NCBI RefSeq assembly: GCF_014199205.1
Contig: NZ_JACIJD010000005.1
Span: 124,001-188,000 of the forward strand
Length of the DNA stretch: 64,000 nucleotides
Reading direction: 5' to 3'
Origin: Muricoccus pecuniae
Lineage (GTDB): Bacteria; Pseudomonadota; Alphaproteobacteria; Acetobacterales; Acetobacteraceae
Shown here in pieces: positions 50,845-61,812 of the stretch. How positions within the stretch are numbered: the first letter of the stretch is position 1; each line of letters opens with the position of its first letter. The notes below the pieces were generated by a model. That model saw only the letters and a list, made by a program, of their open reading frames with translations, was not told where the DNA came from and did no database searches. The position numbers and the translations under genes were made by a program.

Positions 50845-52050
50845 TCACACGCCGAGGGAGGAAAACTCCACAACCCGAACCACCGTCCCCGCCACGGCAG
50901 CCGGCGCATGGGGAGGGCGCACCAGCAATCCCCCGGCATGGGCGAGGGCGGAGAGCATGGAACTGTCCTGGACGGGTAGGGGCGTGGCCACCAGCCCGCC
51001 CTCTGCATCCTCCGCCAGGGTCGCGCGCAGGTAGTCCTGGCGCCGGTCATTCGCCGCCATGTCGGCCCCGAGAAGGGCGGGGCGGGTCTCCACCGGACCG
51101 GCGGGCAGGCCCGAGAGGCGGCGCAGGGCGGGGATGAGGAAGAGCACGGCGCAGACGAGTGCCGAGACGGGATTGCCGGGCAGGCCGAGCAGCGGGGTTC
51201 CGCGCAAATCCCCAAAGATCAGGGGCTTGCCCGGCCTCATTGCGATCTTCCAGAAGTCCAGCTTCAGCCCCATGGGCGCGAGCGCGGCCTGGACGAGGTC
51301 GTGCTCCCCCACGCTCGCCCCGCCCGTGGTGACGAGCAGGTCGAGGCGCCGCCCGGCCTCGGCGGCCTCGGCGATGGCGTCGCGGTCATCGGCCGCGATG
51401 GGCAGGACGAGCGGTTCGCCCCCCGCCGCGCGCACCAGCGCTGCCAGTGCGTGGGCGTTGGAGGAGACGATGCCCCCCTCCGGCACGGCCTCGCCGGGAA
51501 GAACGATCTCGTCCCCCGTGGCGAGGATGCCGATGCGCGGACGGCGATGGACGTGAAGCCAGGGATGGTTCCCCGCCGCGGCGAGGCCGATGTCGCGTGC
51601 CGTCAGCCGCCGTCCGGCGGGGATGAGCAGCTCGCCCGCCCGGAAGTCGAGCCCGGCGCGGCGGATGTGGCGCCCGGGGCGGGGGGCTTCGGTGGGGGAG
51701 ACGTGGTCGCCCTCGGCGGCCGCGTCCTCCTGCAACAGGATCGTGTCGGCCCCGGGCGGAACCGCCCCGCCGGTGAAGATCCGCACCGCCTCGCCCGGCC
51801 CCACGCTGCCCGGGAAGGGATGGCCGGCCGGCGAGGCGCCGATCACCCGCAGCCCTATCCCGACCGAGGCATCGGCGGCGCGCAGGGCGTAGCCGTCCAT
51901 GGCCGAAACATCGGTGGGAGGCTGGGTCAGCCGGGCTTCCAGCGGGCGGGCGAGAACCCGGTCCCAGCCCTCTGGCAAGGCCACACTCTCCGCGCCCGTG
52001 GGGGAGAGAACCGCCAGGATGCGGTCCAGCGCTTCCTCAACCGGGATCAT
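50845..52050 (-). CDS. moeA: Molybdopterin molybdenumtransferase
   Basis: Inserts molybdate into adenylylated molybdopterin. 401 residues from ATG at 52050, one base overlapping the moaC stop. Conserved features are the N-terminal SAMDGYALRA, RIFTGGAVPPGADT, TGDEI with the hinge ILATGDEIVLPGE, and TTGGASVGEHDLV of the MoCF-binding domain. The frame is open upstream over moaC, but that is shadow. An earlier gene, moaC, supplies the pathway. Confidence 0.95.
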   Translation of the reverse strand: MIPVEEALDRILAVLSPTGAESVALPEGWDRVLARPLEARLTQPPTDVSAMDGYALRAADASVGIGLRVIGASPAGHPFPGSVGPGEAVRIFTGGAVPPGADTILLQEDAAAEGDHVSPTEAPRPGRHIRRAGLDFRAGELLIPAGRRLTARDIGLAAAGNHPWLHVHRRPRIGILATGDEIVLPGEAVPEGGIVSSNAHALAALVRAAGGEPLVLPIAADDRDAIAEAAEAGRRLDLLVTTGGASVGEHDLVQAALAPMGLKLDFWKIAMRPGKPLIFGDLRGTPLLGLPGNPVSALVCAVLFLIPALRRLSGLPAGPVETRPALLGADMAANDRRQDYLRATLAEDAEGGLVATPLPVQDSSMLSALAHAGGLLVRPPHAPAAVAGTVVRVVEFSSLGV

Positions 52051-52592
52051 CAGGAAGCCTCGTAAGCGCCGGATTTTCCGCCTGACTTCCGGGTCAGCCG
52101 CACGGCCTCGATCCGCATCCCGCGATCGGCCGCCTTGACCATGTCGTAGATGGTGAGGGCCGCGACCGTGACCGCCGTCATGGCCTCCATCTCGACCCCC
52201 GTCCGCCCGGCGGTGCGGACGGTTGCCGCGATCTCCACCGCGCCGGGCTCCGCCAGTTCCAGCTCGATCGAGACGGAGGAGAGGGGCAGGGGATGGCAGA
52301 GGGGGATGAGGTCCGCGGTGCGCTTGGCCGCCATAATCCCGGCCAGCCGCGCGACGCCGAGCACGTCGCCCTTGCCTGCGCGGCCCCCGGCGATGAGGGC
52401 CAGAGTTTCCGGCTGCATGGTAATGCGGCCCCGCGCGGTCGCCTCCCGCACCGTCTCGGCCTTGGCCGAGACATCGACCATGGCCGCCCGGCCGGCCGCG
52501 TCGAAATGGGTCAGAGGACCGCTCGCGCGGTCCTCGCCCGTGGTCAGAGGATCGCTCGCGCGGTCCTCGCCCGTGGTCAGGGGGCTGCTCAA
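52050..52592 (-). CDS. moaC: Cyclic pyranopterin monophosphate synthase
   Basis: Forms cyclic pyranopterin monophosphate in molybdenum-cofactor synthesis. The family core begins at [18 protein letters not shown], and [27 protein letters not shown] and VEMEAMTAV are diagnostic. The only available start is TTG at 52592, overlapping the trpC stop, which adds 26 residues of a duplicated 11-residue unit ([22 protein letters not shown]) before the normal start. 180 residues. Whether the extension is translated is unproven, but no ATG or GTG start exists at the conventional point. Confidence 0.9.
   Translation of the reverse strand: MSSPLTTGEDRASDPLTTGEDRASGPLTHFDAAGRAAMVDVSAKAETVREATARGRITMQPETLALIAGGRAGKGDVLGVARLAGIMAAKRTADLIPLCHPLPLSSVSIELELAEPGAVEIAATVRTAGRTGVEMEAMTAVTVAALTIYDMVKAADRGMRIEAVRLTRKSGGKSGAYEAS
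52511..52576 (-). repeat. 33-base tandem duplication at the start of moaC
   Basis: Two copies of a 33-base unit (52511-52543 and 52544-52576) differ at one base. Each copy contains an inverted repeat: GAGGACCGC and GCGGTCCTC around TCGC in the first copy (52514-52535), slightly imperfect in the second. As 33 is a multiple of three, the moaC frame is kept and the unit is read as 11 amino acids. Confidence 0.9.
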
Positions 52593-53416
52593 GCGGCCTG
52601 CACCAAGAGGCGCGCGGCCTCGCCCGGGTCGGGCTGGCGCAGCAGGTGCTCGCCCACCAGGAGGCAGCGCGCGCCGGCATTCGCCATGCGGCGCACGTCC
52701 TCGGGCGTGCGGATGCCGCTCTCGGCGACGGGGATGCGGTCGGCCGGGATGAGGGGGGCGAGGCGCTCGGTCACCGCGATGTCGGTCCGCAGCGTGCGGA
52801 GGTCGCGGTTGTTCACGCCGATCAGCCGCGTCTCCAGCCCGAGGGCTCGCTCCAGCTCCTCCTCGTCATGCACCTCGACCAGCACGCCCATGTCGAGGCC
52901 GCGCGCGACGTCCTCGATGGCCGAGGCCTCGTCGTCGGTCAGCGCGGCCATGATGATGAGGACCGCGTCCGCCCCCATGGCCCGGGCCTCGAAGACCTGC
53001 CAGGGATCGATCATGAAGTCCTTCCGCAGCACGGGAAGCCCTGTCGCCTCCCGCGCCAGGCGGAGGTGCTCGGCGGTGCCCTTGAAATAGGGCTCGTCGG
53101 TCAGCACGGAGAGGCAGCAGGCGCCGGCGGCCTCATAGGCGCGGGCGATACCGGCGGGGTCGAAGGGCTCGCGGATGAGGCCGCCCGAGGGGGAGGCGCG
53201 CTTCACCTCGGCGATCAGCCCGATCCGCATCTCCGCCACGGCATCGCAGAGCGCCTGGGTGAAGGGGCGGGGGCGCCCGCCGTCCCGCGCGCGCCGCTCC
53301 ATCTCGGAGAGCGGGGTCTCCTGCATGCGCGCCTGCACCTCCACGCGCTTGTCGTCGAGGATCTTGCGGAGCGTGTCCGAGAGGGGCGCGTCCACGGGCG
53401 GAAGGGTCTGGTCCAT
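52589..53416 (-). CDS. trpC: Indole-3-glycerol phosphate synthase
   Basis: Closes the indole ring in tryptophan synthesis. 275 residues from ATG at 53416, where AGGAACAGG precedes it. TIM-barrel motifs are [40 protein letters not shown] and VAESGIRT. This is a stand-alone enzyme, not fused with TrpF. It follows trpD by 61 bases, and its stop overlaps the moaC start. Confidence 0.97.
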   Translation of the reverse strand: MDQTLPPVDAPLSDTLRKILDDKRVEVQARMQETPLSEMERRARDGGRPRPFTQALCDAVAEMRIGLIAEVKRASPSGGLIREPFDPAGIARAYEAAGACCLSVLTDEPYFKGTAEHLRLAREATGLPVLRKDFMIDPWQVFEARAMGADAVLIIMAALTDDEASAIEDVARGLDMGVLVEVHDEEELERALGLETRLIGVNNRDLRTLRTDIAVTERLAPLIPADRIPVAESGIRTPEDVRRMANAGARCLLVGEHLLRQPDPGEAARLLVQAA

Positions 53417-53477
53417 GATGGCCTGTTCCTGGCGCTCTTCCGCCGCGCGCGTCAAGCGGCAGCTCCCACCGCCGGGA

Positions 53478-54485
53478 TCACGCCGCGGTGGCTGAGCGCA
53501 GCCGTTCCAACGCCCGCATGGCCGCGCCGGAGGCAACCGATTCGGCGGCCAGCGCCGCTCCCGCCCGGAGATCCGTCACCCGTCCCGCCACGATCAGCGC
53601 CGCGGCGGCGTTCAGCAGCACGCAATCCCGGTAGCCGCCGGCCTCGCCCCTGAGCACGCCGAGCAGCGCCTCGGCATTCTCGCCGGGCTCGCCGCCGCGA
53701 AGCGATTCGGCGGGGTGGCGGGGCAGGCCCGCCTCCTCCGGCGTGATCTCGAATTCCCGGATCACGCCGTCCTTCAACTCCACGACATCGGAGGGGCCGG
53801 CGATCGTCAGCTCGTCCAGCCCCTGCCCGTGCACGAGCCAGGCGTGCTCGGTGCCGATCCGGGCGAGCGTCTCGGCCATGGGGCGCAGCCATTGCGGGGC
53901 GAAGGCGCCGGTCATCTGGCGGCGGACGCGGGCCGGGTTCGTCAGCGGTCCCAAGAGGTTGAAGATGGTCCGCGTGCCCAGCTCCATGCGCGGGCCGGCG
54001 GCGTGGCGCAGCGCCGCGTGGTGACGGGGCGCCATGAGGAAGAGGATGCCGGCCTCCCGGATGACCTGGGGCAGGCGCTCGAAGGGCACGTCCGTGTTCA
54101 CGCCGAGCGCGGTCAGCACGTCCGAGGCGCCCGCGCGGGAGGAGAGGGCGCGGTTCCCGTGCTTGGCCACGGGCACGCCGCATCCCGCGACCACGAGCGC
54201 CGCGGCGGTGGAGATGTTCACCGTGCCCGCCGCGTCCCCGCCCGTGCCGACGAGGTCGATCGCGCCCTCCGGCGCCTCCACCGCCACCATGCGGGCGCGC
54301 ATGGCGCGCACGGCGCCCGTCATCTCCGCCACCGTCTCGCCGCGCACGCGCATGGCCATCAGCATCCCCGCGATCTGCGCGGGGGTGGCCTCGCCGGCCA
54401 TCACGGTGCCGAAGGCGGCCTCCGCCTCGCTCTCGGCGAGACGCTCCCCGGCGGCGAGCCGGGCCAGGACTGGCTTGAGCGACAC
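53478..54485 (-). CDS. trpD: Anthranilate phosphoribosyltransferase
   Basis: Transfers phosphoribosyl to anthranilate. 335 residues from GTG at 54485, one base after the trpG stop. The diphosphate-binding GTGGDAAGTVNIST and KHGNRALSSRAGASDVLTAL are typical, with FLMAPRHHAALRHA and FNLLGPLTNPA downstream. It is separate from trpG, as usual in alphaproteobacteria. Confidence 0.97.
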   Translation of the reverse strand: MSLKPVLARLAAGERLAESEAEAAFGTVMAGEATPAQIAGMLMAMRVRGETVAEMTGAVRAMRARMVAVEAPEGAIDLVGTGGDAAGTVNISTAAALVVAGCGVPVAKHGNRALSSRAGASDVLTALGVNTDVPFERLPQVIREAGILFLMAPRHHAALRHAAGPRMELGTRTIFNLLGPLTNPARVRRQMTGAFAPQWLRPMAETLARIGTEHAWLVHGQGLDELTIAGPSDVVELKDGVIREFEITPEEAGLPRHPAESLRGGEPGENAEALLGVLRGEAGGYRDCVLLNAAAALIVAGRVTDLRAGAALAAESVASGAAMRALERLRSATAA

Positions 54486-54486
54486 C

Positions 54487-55098
54487 TCAGGCGGCCCGGA
54501 GGGTCTCGCCCCGCGGCGGCAGGTTGATCCCGGCCATGCGGAGAACGTTGGCCAGCATGTCGTGCCCGTGGTCGGAGGCGATGCTCTCCGGGTGGAACTG
54601 CACGCCCCAGACCGGCATGTCGCGATGGGAGAGGCCCATGATGAGGCCGTCGGCCGTCTCCGCCGTCACTTCCAGCTCCTCGGGCAGGTCCTCCCGCCGG
54701 ACGACGAGGGAGTGGTAGCGCGTGGCGCGCACCGGGCTGGGCAGGCCGGCGAAGACGCTGGACCCGCCGTGATGGATGTCGTGGACCTTGCCGTGGACGG
54801 GTTCGGGCGCGCGCACCACCGCCCCGCCGAAGGCCTGGCCGATGGCCTGGTGCCCGAGGCAGACGCCGAAGACCGGCACGCCCTTGCGCGAGGCCGCGCC
54901 GATGAGGTCGAGGCAGATCCCCGCCTCATCAGGCGTGCAGGGGCCGGGGGAGAGGACGATGGCGCGCGGCTTCATCTCCAGCGCCTGGTCCACGGAGAGC
55001 GCGTCGTTGCGCCAGACCTGCGCTTCCGCGCCCAGATCCCCGAGGAAGTGGACGAGGTTGAAGGTGAAGCTGTCGTAGTTGTCGATGAGCAGGATCAT
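54487..55098 (-). CDS. trpG: Anthranilate synthase component II (glutamine amidotransferase)
   Basis: Supplies ammonia from glutamine to TrpE. 203 residues. The catalytic cysteine is in FGVCLGHQAIGQAFGG, and the His-Glu pair in WGVQFHPES. LSPGPCTPDEAG is the oxyanion region. ATG at 55098. It lies 127 bases after the trpE stop; that gap includes a GC-rich inverted repeat (55167-55173 with 55192-55198). Confidence 0.97.
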   Translation of the reverse strand: MILLIDNYDSFTFNLVHFLGDLGAEAQVWRNDALSVDQALEMKPRAIVLSPGPCTPDEAGICLDLIGAASRKGVPVFGVCLGHQAIGQAFGGAVVRAPEPVHGKVHDIHHGGSSVFAGLPSPVRATRYHSLVVRREDLPEELEVTAETADGLIMGLSHRDMPVWGVQFHPESIASDHGHDMLANVLRMAGINLPPRGETLRAA

Positions 55099-55225
55099 GG
55101 CGCCCTCACTTCGTCCCAGGGGAGGCGCCGGGTCAAGCGGGGAGAGGGTGGTCGACGGCGCCGGACGGCACCCCCGCCCGGCATGGGGGGCGGGTGCCGC
55201 CGCCGGCGGGAGGTCTGCTGGCGCC

Positions 55226-56731
55226 CTACTTCCGCACGGCCGCGAAGCGCACGGCCTCCTCGGCGGCGCGGAACAGGGCGCGGGCCTTCTGGCGCGTCTC
55301 CTCGTACTCCGCCTCGGGATCGCTGTCGGCCACCACCCCGGCCCCGGCCTGGACGGACATCACCCCGTCCTTCACCAGCGCCATGCGGAGCCCGATGCAG
55401 GTGTCCATCCCGCCATCGGCGCCGAAATAGCCGAAGCAGCCGGCATAGACGCCCCGGCGGGAGGGCTCGGTCTCCTCGATGATCTCCATCGCCCGCACCT
55501 TGGGCGCACCCGACAGCGTGCCGGCGGGGAAGCCGGCCACCAGGGCGTCGAGGGCGGTGAGGCCCGGGCGCAGGCGCCCCTGCACCTCGCTGCCGATATG
55601 CATGACCTGGGAGTAGCGCTCGATCCCGAACTGGGCGGTCACGCGCACGCTGCCGATCTCGGCCACCCGGCCCACATCGTTGCGGCCGAGGTCGAGCAGC
55701 ATGAGGTGCTCCGCCCGCTCCTTCGGATCGGCCAGCAGCTCCCTCTCCAGCGCGAGGTCCTCCTCGGGCGTCGCGCCCCGGCGGCGCGTGCCGGCCAGCG
55801 GGCGGACGGTCACGGTGCCGTCGCGCAGGCGGACGAGGATCTCGGGGCTGGCGCCCACGGCCGCGAAGCCGCCGAAGTCGAAGTGGAAGAGGAAGGGCGC
55901 CGGGTTCAACCGCCGCAGCGCGCGGTAGAGGGCGAAGGGCGGCAGGGCGAAGGGCGCCTGGAAGCGCTGGCTGAGCACGATCTGGAAGGCGTCGCCCGCC
56001 GCGATGAGATCCTTCCCGCGCTCCACCGCCTCGATGAAGCCCTCCCTGGTGAAGTTGGAGCCCGGGTTGCCCGGGGCGGGCAGGGCGGCGGGGGGCGCGG
56101 GGCGCGGCACGGGGCGGTCGAGCGCCGCCTCCGCCTCGTCCAGCCGGGCCTGGGCGGCGTCATAGGCCGCGCGCGCCGTCTCCCCCCGGTCGGCATGGAC
56201 GGGGGCGCAGAGGGTGAGGATGTCCCGCACATGGTCGAAGACCGCGATCACGGTCGGGCGGGTGAGCAGCGCCTCGGGGATGCCCAGCACGTCGGCGTTC
56301 TTCGCCGGCAGCCGCTCCATCTGGCGGACCATGTCGTAGCCGAGATAGCCGAACAGCCCGGCCGCGCAGGGCGGCAGGCCCTGGGGCAGCTCCATGCGGC
56401 AGGCCTCGATGAGGGCGCGCAGGCTCTCCAGCGGAGGCGCCTCCTCCGCCACGAAGGCGTGGGGGGCGGAGAGGGCGTGGCGGTTGATCTCCGCCCGCCC
56501 GTCGCGGCAGCGCCAGACGAGGTCGGGCGCGAGGCCGATGGCGGAGTAGCGGCCGCGGCTCTGCCCGCCCTCCACGCTCTCCAGCAGGAAGGTGTTGGGC
56601 CGCCCCTCCGCGAGCTTGAGGAAGGCGCCGACAGGGGTGTCGAGATCCGCCACGCGCTCGCGGAAGATCACCTGCCCGCGCCCGGCCTCATGGGCGGCGG
56701 CGAAGGCGGCGTAGCTGTCGCTGGCACTCAT
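55226..56731 (-). CDS. trpE: Anthranilate synthase component I
   Basis: Converts chorismate to anthranilate with TrpG. 501 residues from ATG at 56731, overlapping the ppiD stop by 4 bases. The N-terminal regulatory domain has LLESVEGGQSRGRYS, in which the Ser is part of the known tryptophan-feedback site. The chorismate-binding domain has RPLAGTRRRG, MLLDLGRNDVGRV and FPAGTLSGAPKVRAMEII. The frame is open far upstream over ppiD, but those codons are shadow. Confidence 0.97.
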   Translation of the reverse strand: MSASDSYAAFAAAHEAGRGQVIFRERVADLDTPVGAFLKLAEGRPNTFLLESVEGGQSRGRYSAIGLAPDLVWRCRDGRAEINRHALSAPHAFVAEEAPPLESLRALIEACRMELPQGLPPCAAGLFGYLGYDMVRQMERLPAKNADVLGIPEALLTRPTVIAVFDHVRDILTLCAPVHADRGETARAAYDAAQARLDEAEAALDRPVPRPAPPAALPAPGNPGSNFTREGFIEAVERGKDLIAAGDAFQIVLSQRFQAPFALPPFALYRALRRLNPAPFLFHFDFGGFAAVGASPEILVRLRDGTVTVRPLAGTRRRGATPEEDLALERELLADPKERAEHLMLLDLGRNDVGRVAEIGSVRVTAQFGIERYSQVMHIGSEVQGRLRPGLTALDALVAGFPAGTLSGAPKVRAMEIIEETEPSRRGVYAGCFGYFGADGGMDTCIGLRMALVKDGVMSVQAGAGVVADSDPEAEYEETRQKARALFRAAEEAVRFAAVRK

Positions 56732-58638
56732 CGGGCGGCCACCTGCTCCATCGCCGACGGGTTGATCGTGACATTCGCGCGGGCGCGCAGGGCGGCGGCG
56801 AACTGGGCCTCCAGGTCGTCCTGCATCGACTGCTCCACCTCGTTCTTCACCCGCGCCTGCCCCTCGGCATCCGCCGCCACATCGGCGGGCACGATCTCGA
56901 CGAGGCGCGCGACGGCGTAGCCATCGGAGGTCTGGGCCATGGTCACCTCGCCCGGCTTGGCGGCGAAGAGGCCGGGGAGCAGCCCGCCGGGAATGCCGCC
57001 GGGGGCCGCGGCCCCGGGGTCGCGGAGGGAGGGGCCCATGCGAACCGGCTCCACCCCGGCCTCGCGCGCGGCCTCGGTGAAGTCCTTCCCCCCTTGGCCC
57101 GTTCCCTGGGCAGCGCCGAGCAGGGCGGCGGCCCGCTCCTCCTGGGCCCGGCGGCGGGCGTCCAGCGTCCAGGCGCGGCGCACCTCGGCCTCGACCTCGG
57201 CGAAGGGCTTCAGCGCCGCCGGGGTGACGCGGGGCACGTCGAGGGCGAGGAAGCCGTTGCCGGCCTCGGCCACGCGGGTGCCGGCCCCGGCGGGGCCCGC
57301 GAAGATCGCCTCCAGCACCCCGGCGCGGGCCACGGGGCCGCCGGGCAGCTCCACGCGCCGCCCGTCCGGGCCGTTGCCATTGCGGTCCACCGTCACGCGG
57401 ATGGCGGCGAGGCCGAAGCGCTGCGCAGCCTCCTCGACCGTCGCGCCGCCGCCGAGCGCGTCCTCCAGCTTGTTCGCCTCCTCGAAGGTGAGGTCGGCGG
57501 CTTTCTCGCGGGCGAGGAAGTCGCGGGTCTCCGCGCGCAGCTCCTCGATCGGCTTGCCGGCGGCGGCCTGCACGGCCGTCACCTTCATCACGTGCCAGCC
57601 GAAGGGGCTCTGGATGGGGTCGGTCACACCGCCCTCGGGCAGGGCGAAGACGGCGGCGGCGATGTTCTCCACCGGCATCTCGCCGCGGCTCACCTGACCC
57701 ATCTCCAGCGCGGTGCCGCCGGCGCCCTCGGCCTGGCCGCGGATGGCGGCGAGATCGGCGCCCCCGGCCCAGGCGGCGCGGATGGCCTCGGCGGCCTCCC
57801 TGGAGTTCACCAGCGCCTGCTCCACCGTGCGGCGCTCGGGCGTGCCGGTCCGCTCGCGCTGCGCCTCCAGCCCGGCCTCGACCTCGGCGTCGCTCACCGC
57901 CACGCGCGGCAGGAGCGTCTCGGCCGAGAGAAGGGCGAGGGCGGCCTCGCGGTACTCGGGCGAGGAGAACGGCGCCGGGTTGTTCTCGTGGAAGCGGGTG
58001 AGCTGGGCCTCGGTGGGCTCGGGCGGCTCGGGGGCATTGAGAAGGGGGAACTCGGCCACCTCCGCCACGCGGCGCTCCCCGGCGAAGGCGAGGAGCTGGC
58101 GGGCCAGGGCCTCCGGCGCCCGCGCCCCGGCGCGCACGGCCCCGACGAGCTGCTGCCGCTCCAGATCCGCCACCACGAGGCGGGTGAAGTCGCCCTCGCT
58201 CAGGTCGTTCTGTCGGAGGAATTGCTGCAGGATCAAGGGGCTGAACCGCCCATCCGCACCCTGGAAGGAAGGAATGGAGAAGGTGTAGGCGCGCACCGCC
58301 TCGACCGAGGCCGCGACGCCCATGCGCCGGGCCTCCTGCCTCTGGGCGCGGGAGGCGATCAGGTTCTCCACGGCCTGGCGGGCGACCGCCTGGCGGAACG
58401 CCTCGTTCGCCTCGAAGCGCGGGCCGAGCTGGCGCTGCAGGCGCTGGGTCTCGCGCCGGGCGGCGTCCTGCGCCTCCGTGAGCTCGATCGCCTCCCCGCC
58501 GACGCGGGCCACCGCATTGTCCCGCCCGAGGTTTCGGACCACGTCCTCGATTCCCCAGACCGCGAAGGAGAGGACCAGGAGGAGGAACAACCCCTTGGCG
58601 AACCAGGTGCCGGCGAGGCGGCGGAACGCGGTGATCAT
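56728..58638 (-). CDS. ppiD: Membrane-anchored peptidyl-prolyl isomerase (PpiD/SurA type)
   Basis: Periplasmic folding factor near the Sec translocon. 636 residues from ATG at 58638. A single N-terminal anchor helix (about 15-32, FAKGLFLLLVLSFAVWGI) is followed by a SurA-N-like region with a long helical part. A parvulin-type rotamase domain lies at about 265-375 (ALEMGQVSRGEMPVENIAAA, then SPFGWHVMKV). A second helical part ends the protein. It overlaps trpE, a linkage conserved in Rhodospirillales. Confidence 0.9.
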   Translation of the reverse strand: MITAFRRLAGTWFAKGLFLLLVLSFAVWGIEDVVRNLGRDNAVARVGGEAIELTEAQDAARRETQRLQRQLGPRFEANEAFRQAVARQAVENLIASRAQRQEARRMGVAASVEAVRAYTFSIPSFQGADGRFSPLILQQFLRQNDLSEGDFTRLVVADLERQQLVGAVRAGARAPEALARQLLAFAGERRVAEVAEFPLLNAPEPPEPTEAQLTRFHENNPAPFSSPEYREAALALLSAETLLPRVAVSDAEVEAGLEAQRERTGTPERRTVEQALVNSREAAEAIRAAWAGGADLAAIRGQAEGAGGTALEMGQVSRGEMPVENIAAAVFALPEGGVTDPIQSPFGWHVMKVTAVQAAAGKPIEELRAETRDFLAREKAADLTFEEANKLEDALGGGATVEEAAQRFGLAAIRVTVDRNGNGPDGRRVELPGGPVARAGVLEAIFAGPAGAGTRVAEAGNGFLALDVPRVTPAALKPFAEVEAEVRRAWTLDARRRAQEERAAALLGAAQGTGQGGKDFTEAAREAGVEPVRMGPSLRDPGAAAPGGIPGGLLPGLFAAKPGEVTMAQTSDGYAVARLVEIVPADVAADAEGQARVKNEVEQSMQDDLEAQFAAALRARANVTINPSAMEQVAAR

Positions 58639-58756
58639 GGCAATGCCCCTGTGGGGAAGGCGGAAGACGCGCAGCCCGTAGCGCACCCCGGCCCGGTTGC
58701 CAAACGCCCCCACCGCCGATAGGCGCTGCAGACGAGCCGTAACGCCAGGAGACCGC

Positions 58757-59515
58757 ATGACCCCCGATGTCCGCCCCCTCATCGCCGGCAACTGGAAGAT
58801 GAACGGCACGCTGCGCGAGGCCGCCGCCCTGGCCGAGGGCGTGCGCGCGGGGCTGGAGGGGGTGAGGGGCGCGGACCTGCTGATCTGCCCGACCTTCCTC
58901 CACCTGCACGTCGCCGCGGCCTCCATGGGCTGGAAGCCGGTGGCGATCGGCGGGCAGGACTGCTCGGCCGAGGCGAACGGGGCCCATACGGGCGACGTCT
59001 CCGCCGCCATGCTGGCCGATGCCGGCTGCGGCTACGTCATCCTCGGCCATTCCGAGCGCCGGGCGGACCACGGGGAGAGCGACGCCCTGGTGCAGGCGAA
59101 GGCCCGCGCGGCCATCGCGGCCGGGCTGATCCCCATCGTCTGCGTCGGCGAAACCGAGGCGCAGCGGGACTCGGGGGAGGCGGAGGCGGTCGTCGCCGCC
59201 CAGCTCGCCGGTTCCCTGCCGCCCGATTTCGCCGGGGCCAAGGGGGTGGTGGCCTATGAGCCCGTCTGGGCCATCGGCACCGGCCGCACGCCGACGAATG
59301 ACGACATTGCCGCCATGCACGGGCGGATGCGGGCCGAGCTGGCCGGGCGCTTCCCCGGCGCGGGCGAGACGACGCGCCTCCTCTACGGCGGCTCGGTGAA
59401 GCCCTCCAACGCCGCGGCCATCCTGGCTCTGCCGAACGTGGACGGCGCGCTGGTGGGGGGCGCCAGCCTGAAGGCCGAGGACTTCCTGGCCATCGCCGCG
59501 GCCGTTCCCGCCTGA
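58757..59515 (+). CDS. tpiA: Triose-phosphate isomerase
   Basis: Interconverts dihydroxyacetone phosphate and glyceraldehyde 3-phosphate. 252 residues from ATG 58757 with a CCAGGAGACC ribosome site. Catalytic elements: NWKMNG (N12, K14), LGHSERR (His) and [10 protein letters not shown] (Glu), and the phosphate loop GGSVKPSN. Divergent from ppiD; TTGCCA (58697-58702) and a GATAGG (58718-58723) may be its promoter. It is 44 bases before secG. Confidence 0.97.
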   Translation: MTPDVRPLIAGNWKMNGTLREAAALAEGVRAGLEGVRGADLLICPTFLHLHVAAASMGWKPVAIGGQDCSAEANGAHTGDVSAAMLADAGCGYVILGHSERRADHGESDALVQAKARAAIAAGLIPIVCVGETEAQRDSGEAEAVVAAQLAGSLPPDFAGAKGVVAYEPVWAIGTGRTPTNDDIAAMHGRMRAELAGRFPGAGETTRLLYGGSVKPSNAAAILALPNVDGALVGGASLKAEDFLAIAAAVPA

Positions 59516-59559
59516 ATCCCTTTCCTCGCATCACGGAACGGGTCTAGAAGCCGCCCACC

Positions 59560-59907
59560 ATGACCACCGTCCTCCTCGTCCTGCATTTCTTCGTCGCCGC
59601 CGCCCTGATCGGGGTGGTGCTGCTGCAGCGCAGCGAGGGCGGGGGGCTGGGCATCGGCTCGTCCCAGGGCATGGGCAGCTTCATGACGGGGCGCGGCACC
59701 GCCAACCTGCTGACGCGGGCGACGGCGGTGCTGGCCACGCTCTTCATGGCGCTCGCGCTCGCGCTCGGCCTGCTGAACCAGGGCACGGGGCGGCAGCGCT
59801 CCATCTTCGACCAGTCGCCCCCGGCCGCGACCGGTGCCCCGGGCACGGCCCCGGCTACCCCGGCCGCGCCCGCCCTGCCGCCGGCGCCGAGCGTCCCGAC
59901 CAACTGA
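59560..59907 (+). CDS. secG: Preprotein translocase subunit SecG
   Basis: Small membrane subunit of the SecYEG translocon. 115 residues with two helices (about 2-23 and 50-72) flanking the conserved GGGLGIGSSQGMGSFMTGRG loop. An Ala/Pro-rich C-terminal tail follows. TCTAGA at 59543-59548 lies 11 bases before the ATG and might be a -10 box. The tpiA-secG-pyrG order is frequent in alphaproteobacteria. Confidence 0.95.
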   Translation: MTTVLLVLHFFVAAALIGVVLLQRSEGGGLGIGSSQGMGSFMTGRGTANLLTRATAVLATLFMALALALGLLNQGTGRQRSIFDQSPPAATGAPGTAPATPAAPALPPAPSVPTN

Positions 59908-59997
59908 TTCGTTCCCGGGCGCGGCGCCCCGCAAGGAGGGTGCCGCGCATGGCTTCCCTGCGTCCGCGCCCCCTGGCCGCGGCGTTTCAACGCGCGC

Positions 59998-61643
<1,646 letters not shown>

Positions 61644-61654
61644 GGCCGTTGTCC

Positions 61655-61678
61655 GGGCCGTCCCCTCACGGACGGCCC
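61655..61678 (+). terminator. Hairpin after pyrG
   Basis: Perfect 9-bp stem (61655-61663 with 61670-61678) with loop CCTCAC, starting 11 bases past the pyrG stop. No T-run, so its efficiency as a terminator is uncertain. Confidence 0.45.
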
Positions 61679-61731
61679 GCTGACGGGATTGTCACCCTCG
61701 CTCCGTGAATAACCGTCATTCCCCCCGCGCG

Positions 61732-61759
61732 TTGTCCGCCGGCCCGGCACGACCATAAC
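61732..61759 (+). promoter_or_regulatory. Candidate promoter of wrbA
   Basis: TTGTCC (61732-61737) and CATAAC (61754-61759) with 16 bases between them. The transcription start would fall near 61767, upstream of a GC-rich hairpin (61771-61777 with 61783-61789). Confidence 0.3.
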
Positions 61760-61812
61760 TGCCGGGCACGGCCCGCCGCTGCGGCGGGCGGCAGATGAAG
61801 GGATGCGTGGCG

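Noticed and set aside
55099-55225. trp attenuator between trpE and trpG
   Set aside because: There is an inverted repeat but no T-run and no short frame with tandem tryptophan codons.
57094-58722. 542-codon plus-strand frame opposite ppiD
   Set aside because: Antisense shadow of ppiD; Gly/Arg/Leu-rich with no recognisable motif.
55226-59320. Apparent 1364-residue protein containing TrpE at its C terminus
   Set aside because: The frame stays open through ppiD and beyond by GC bias. The TrpE part starts at its own ATG (56731), and the rest has no protein similarity.
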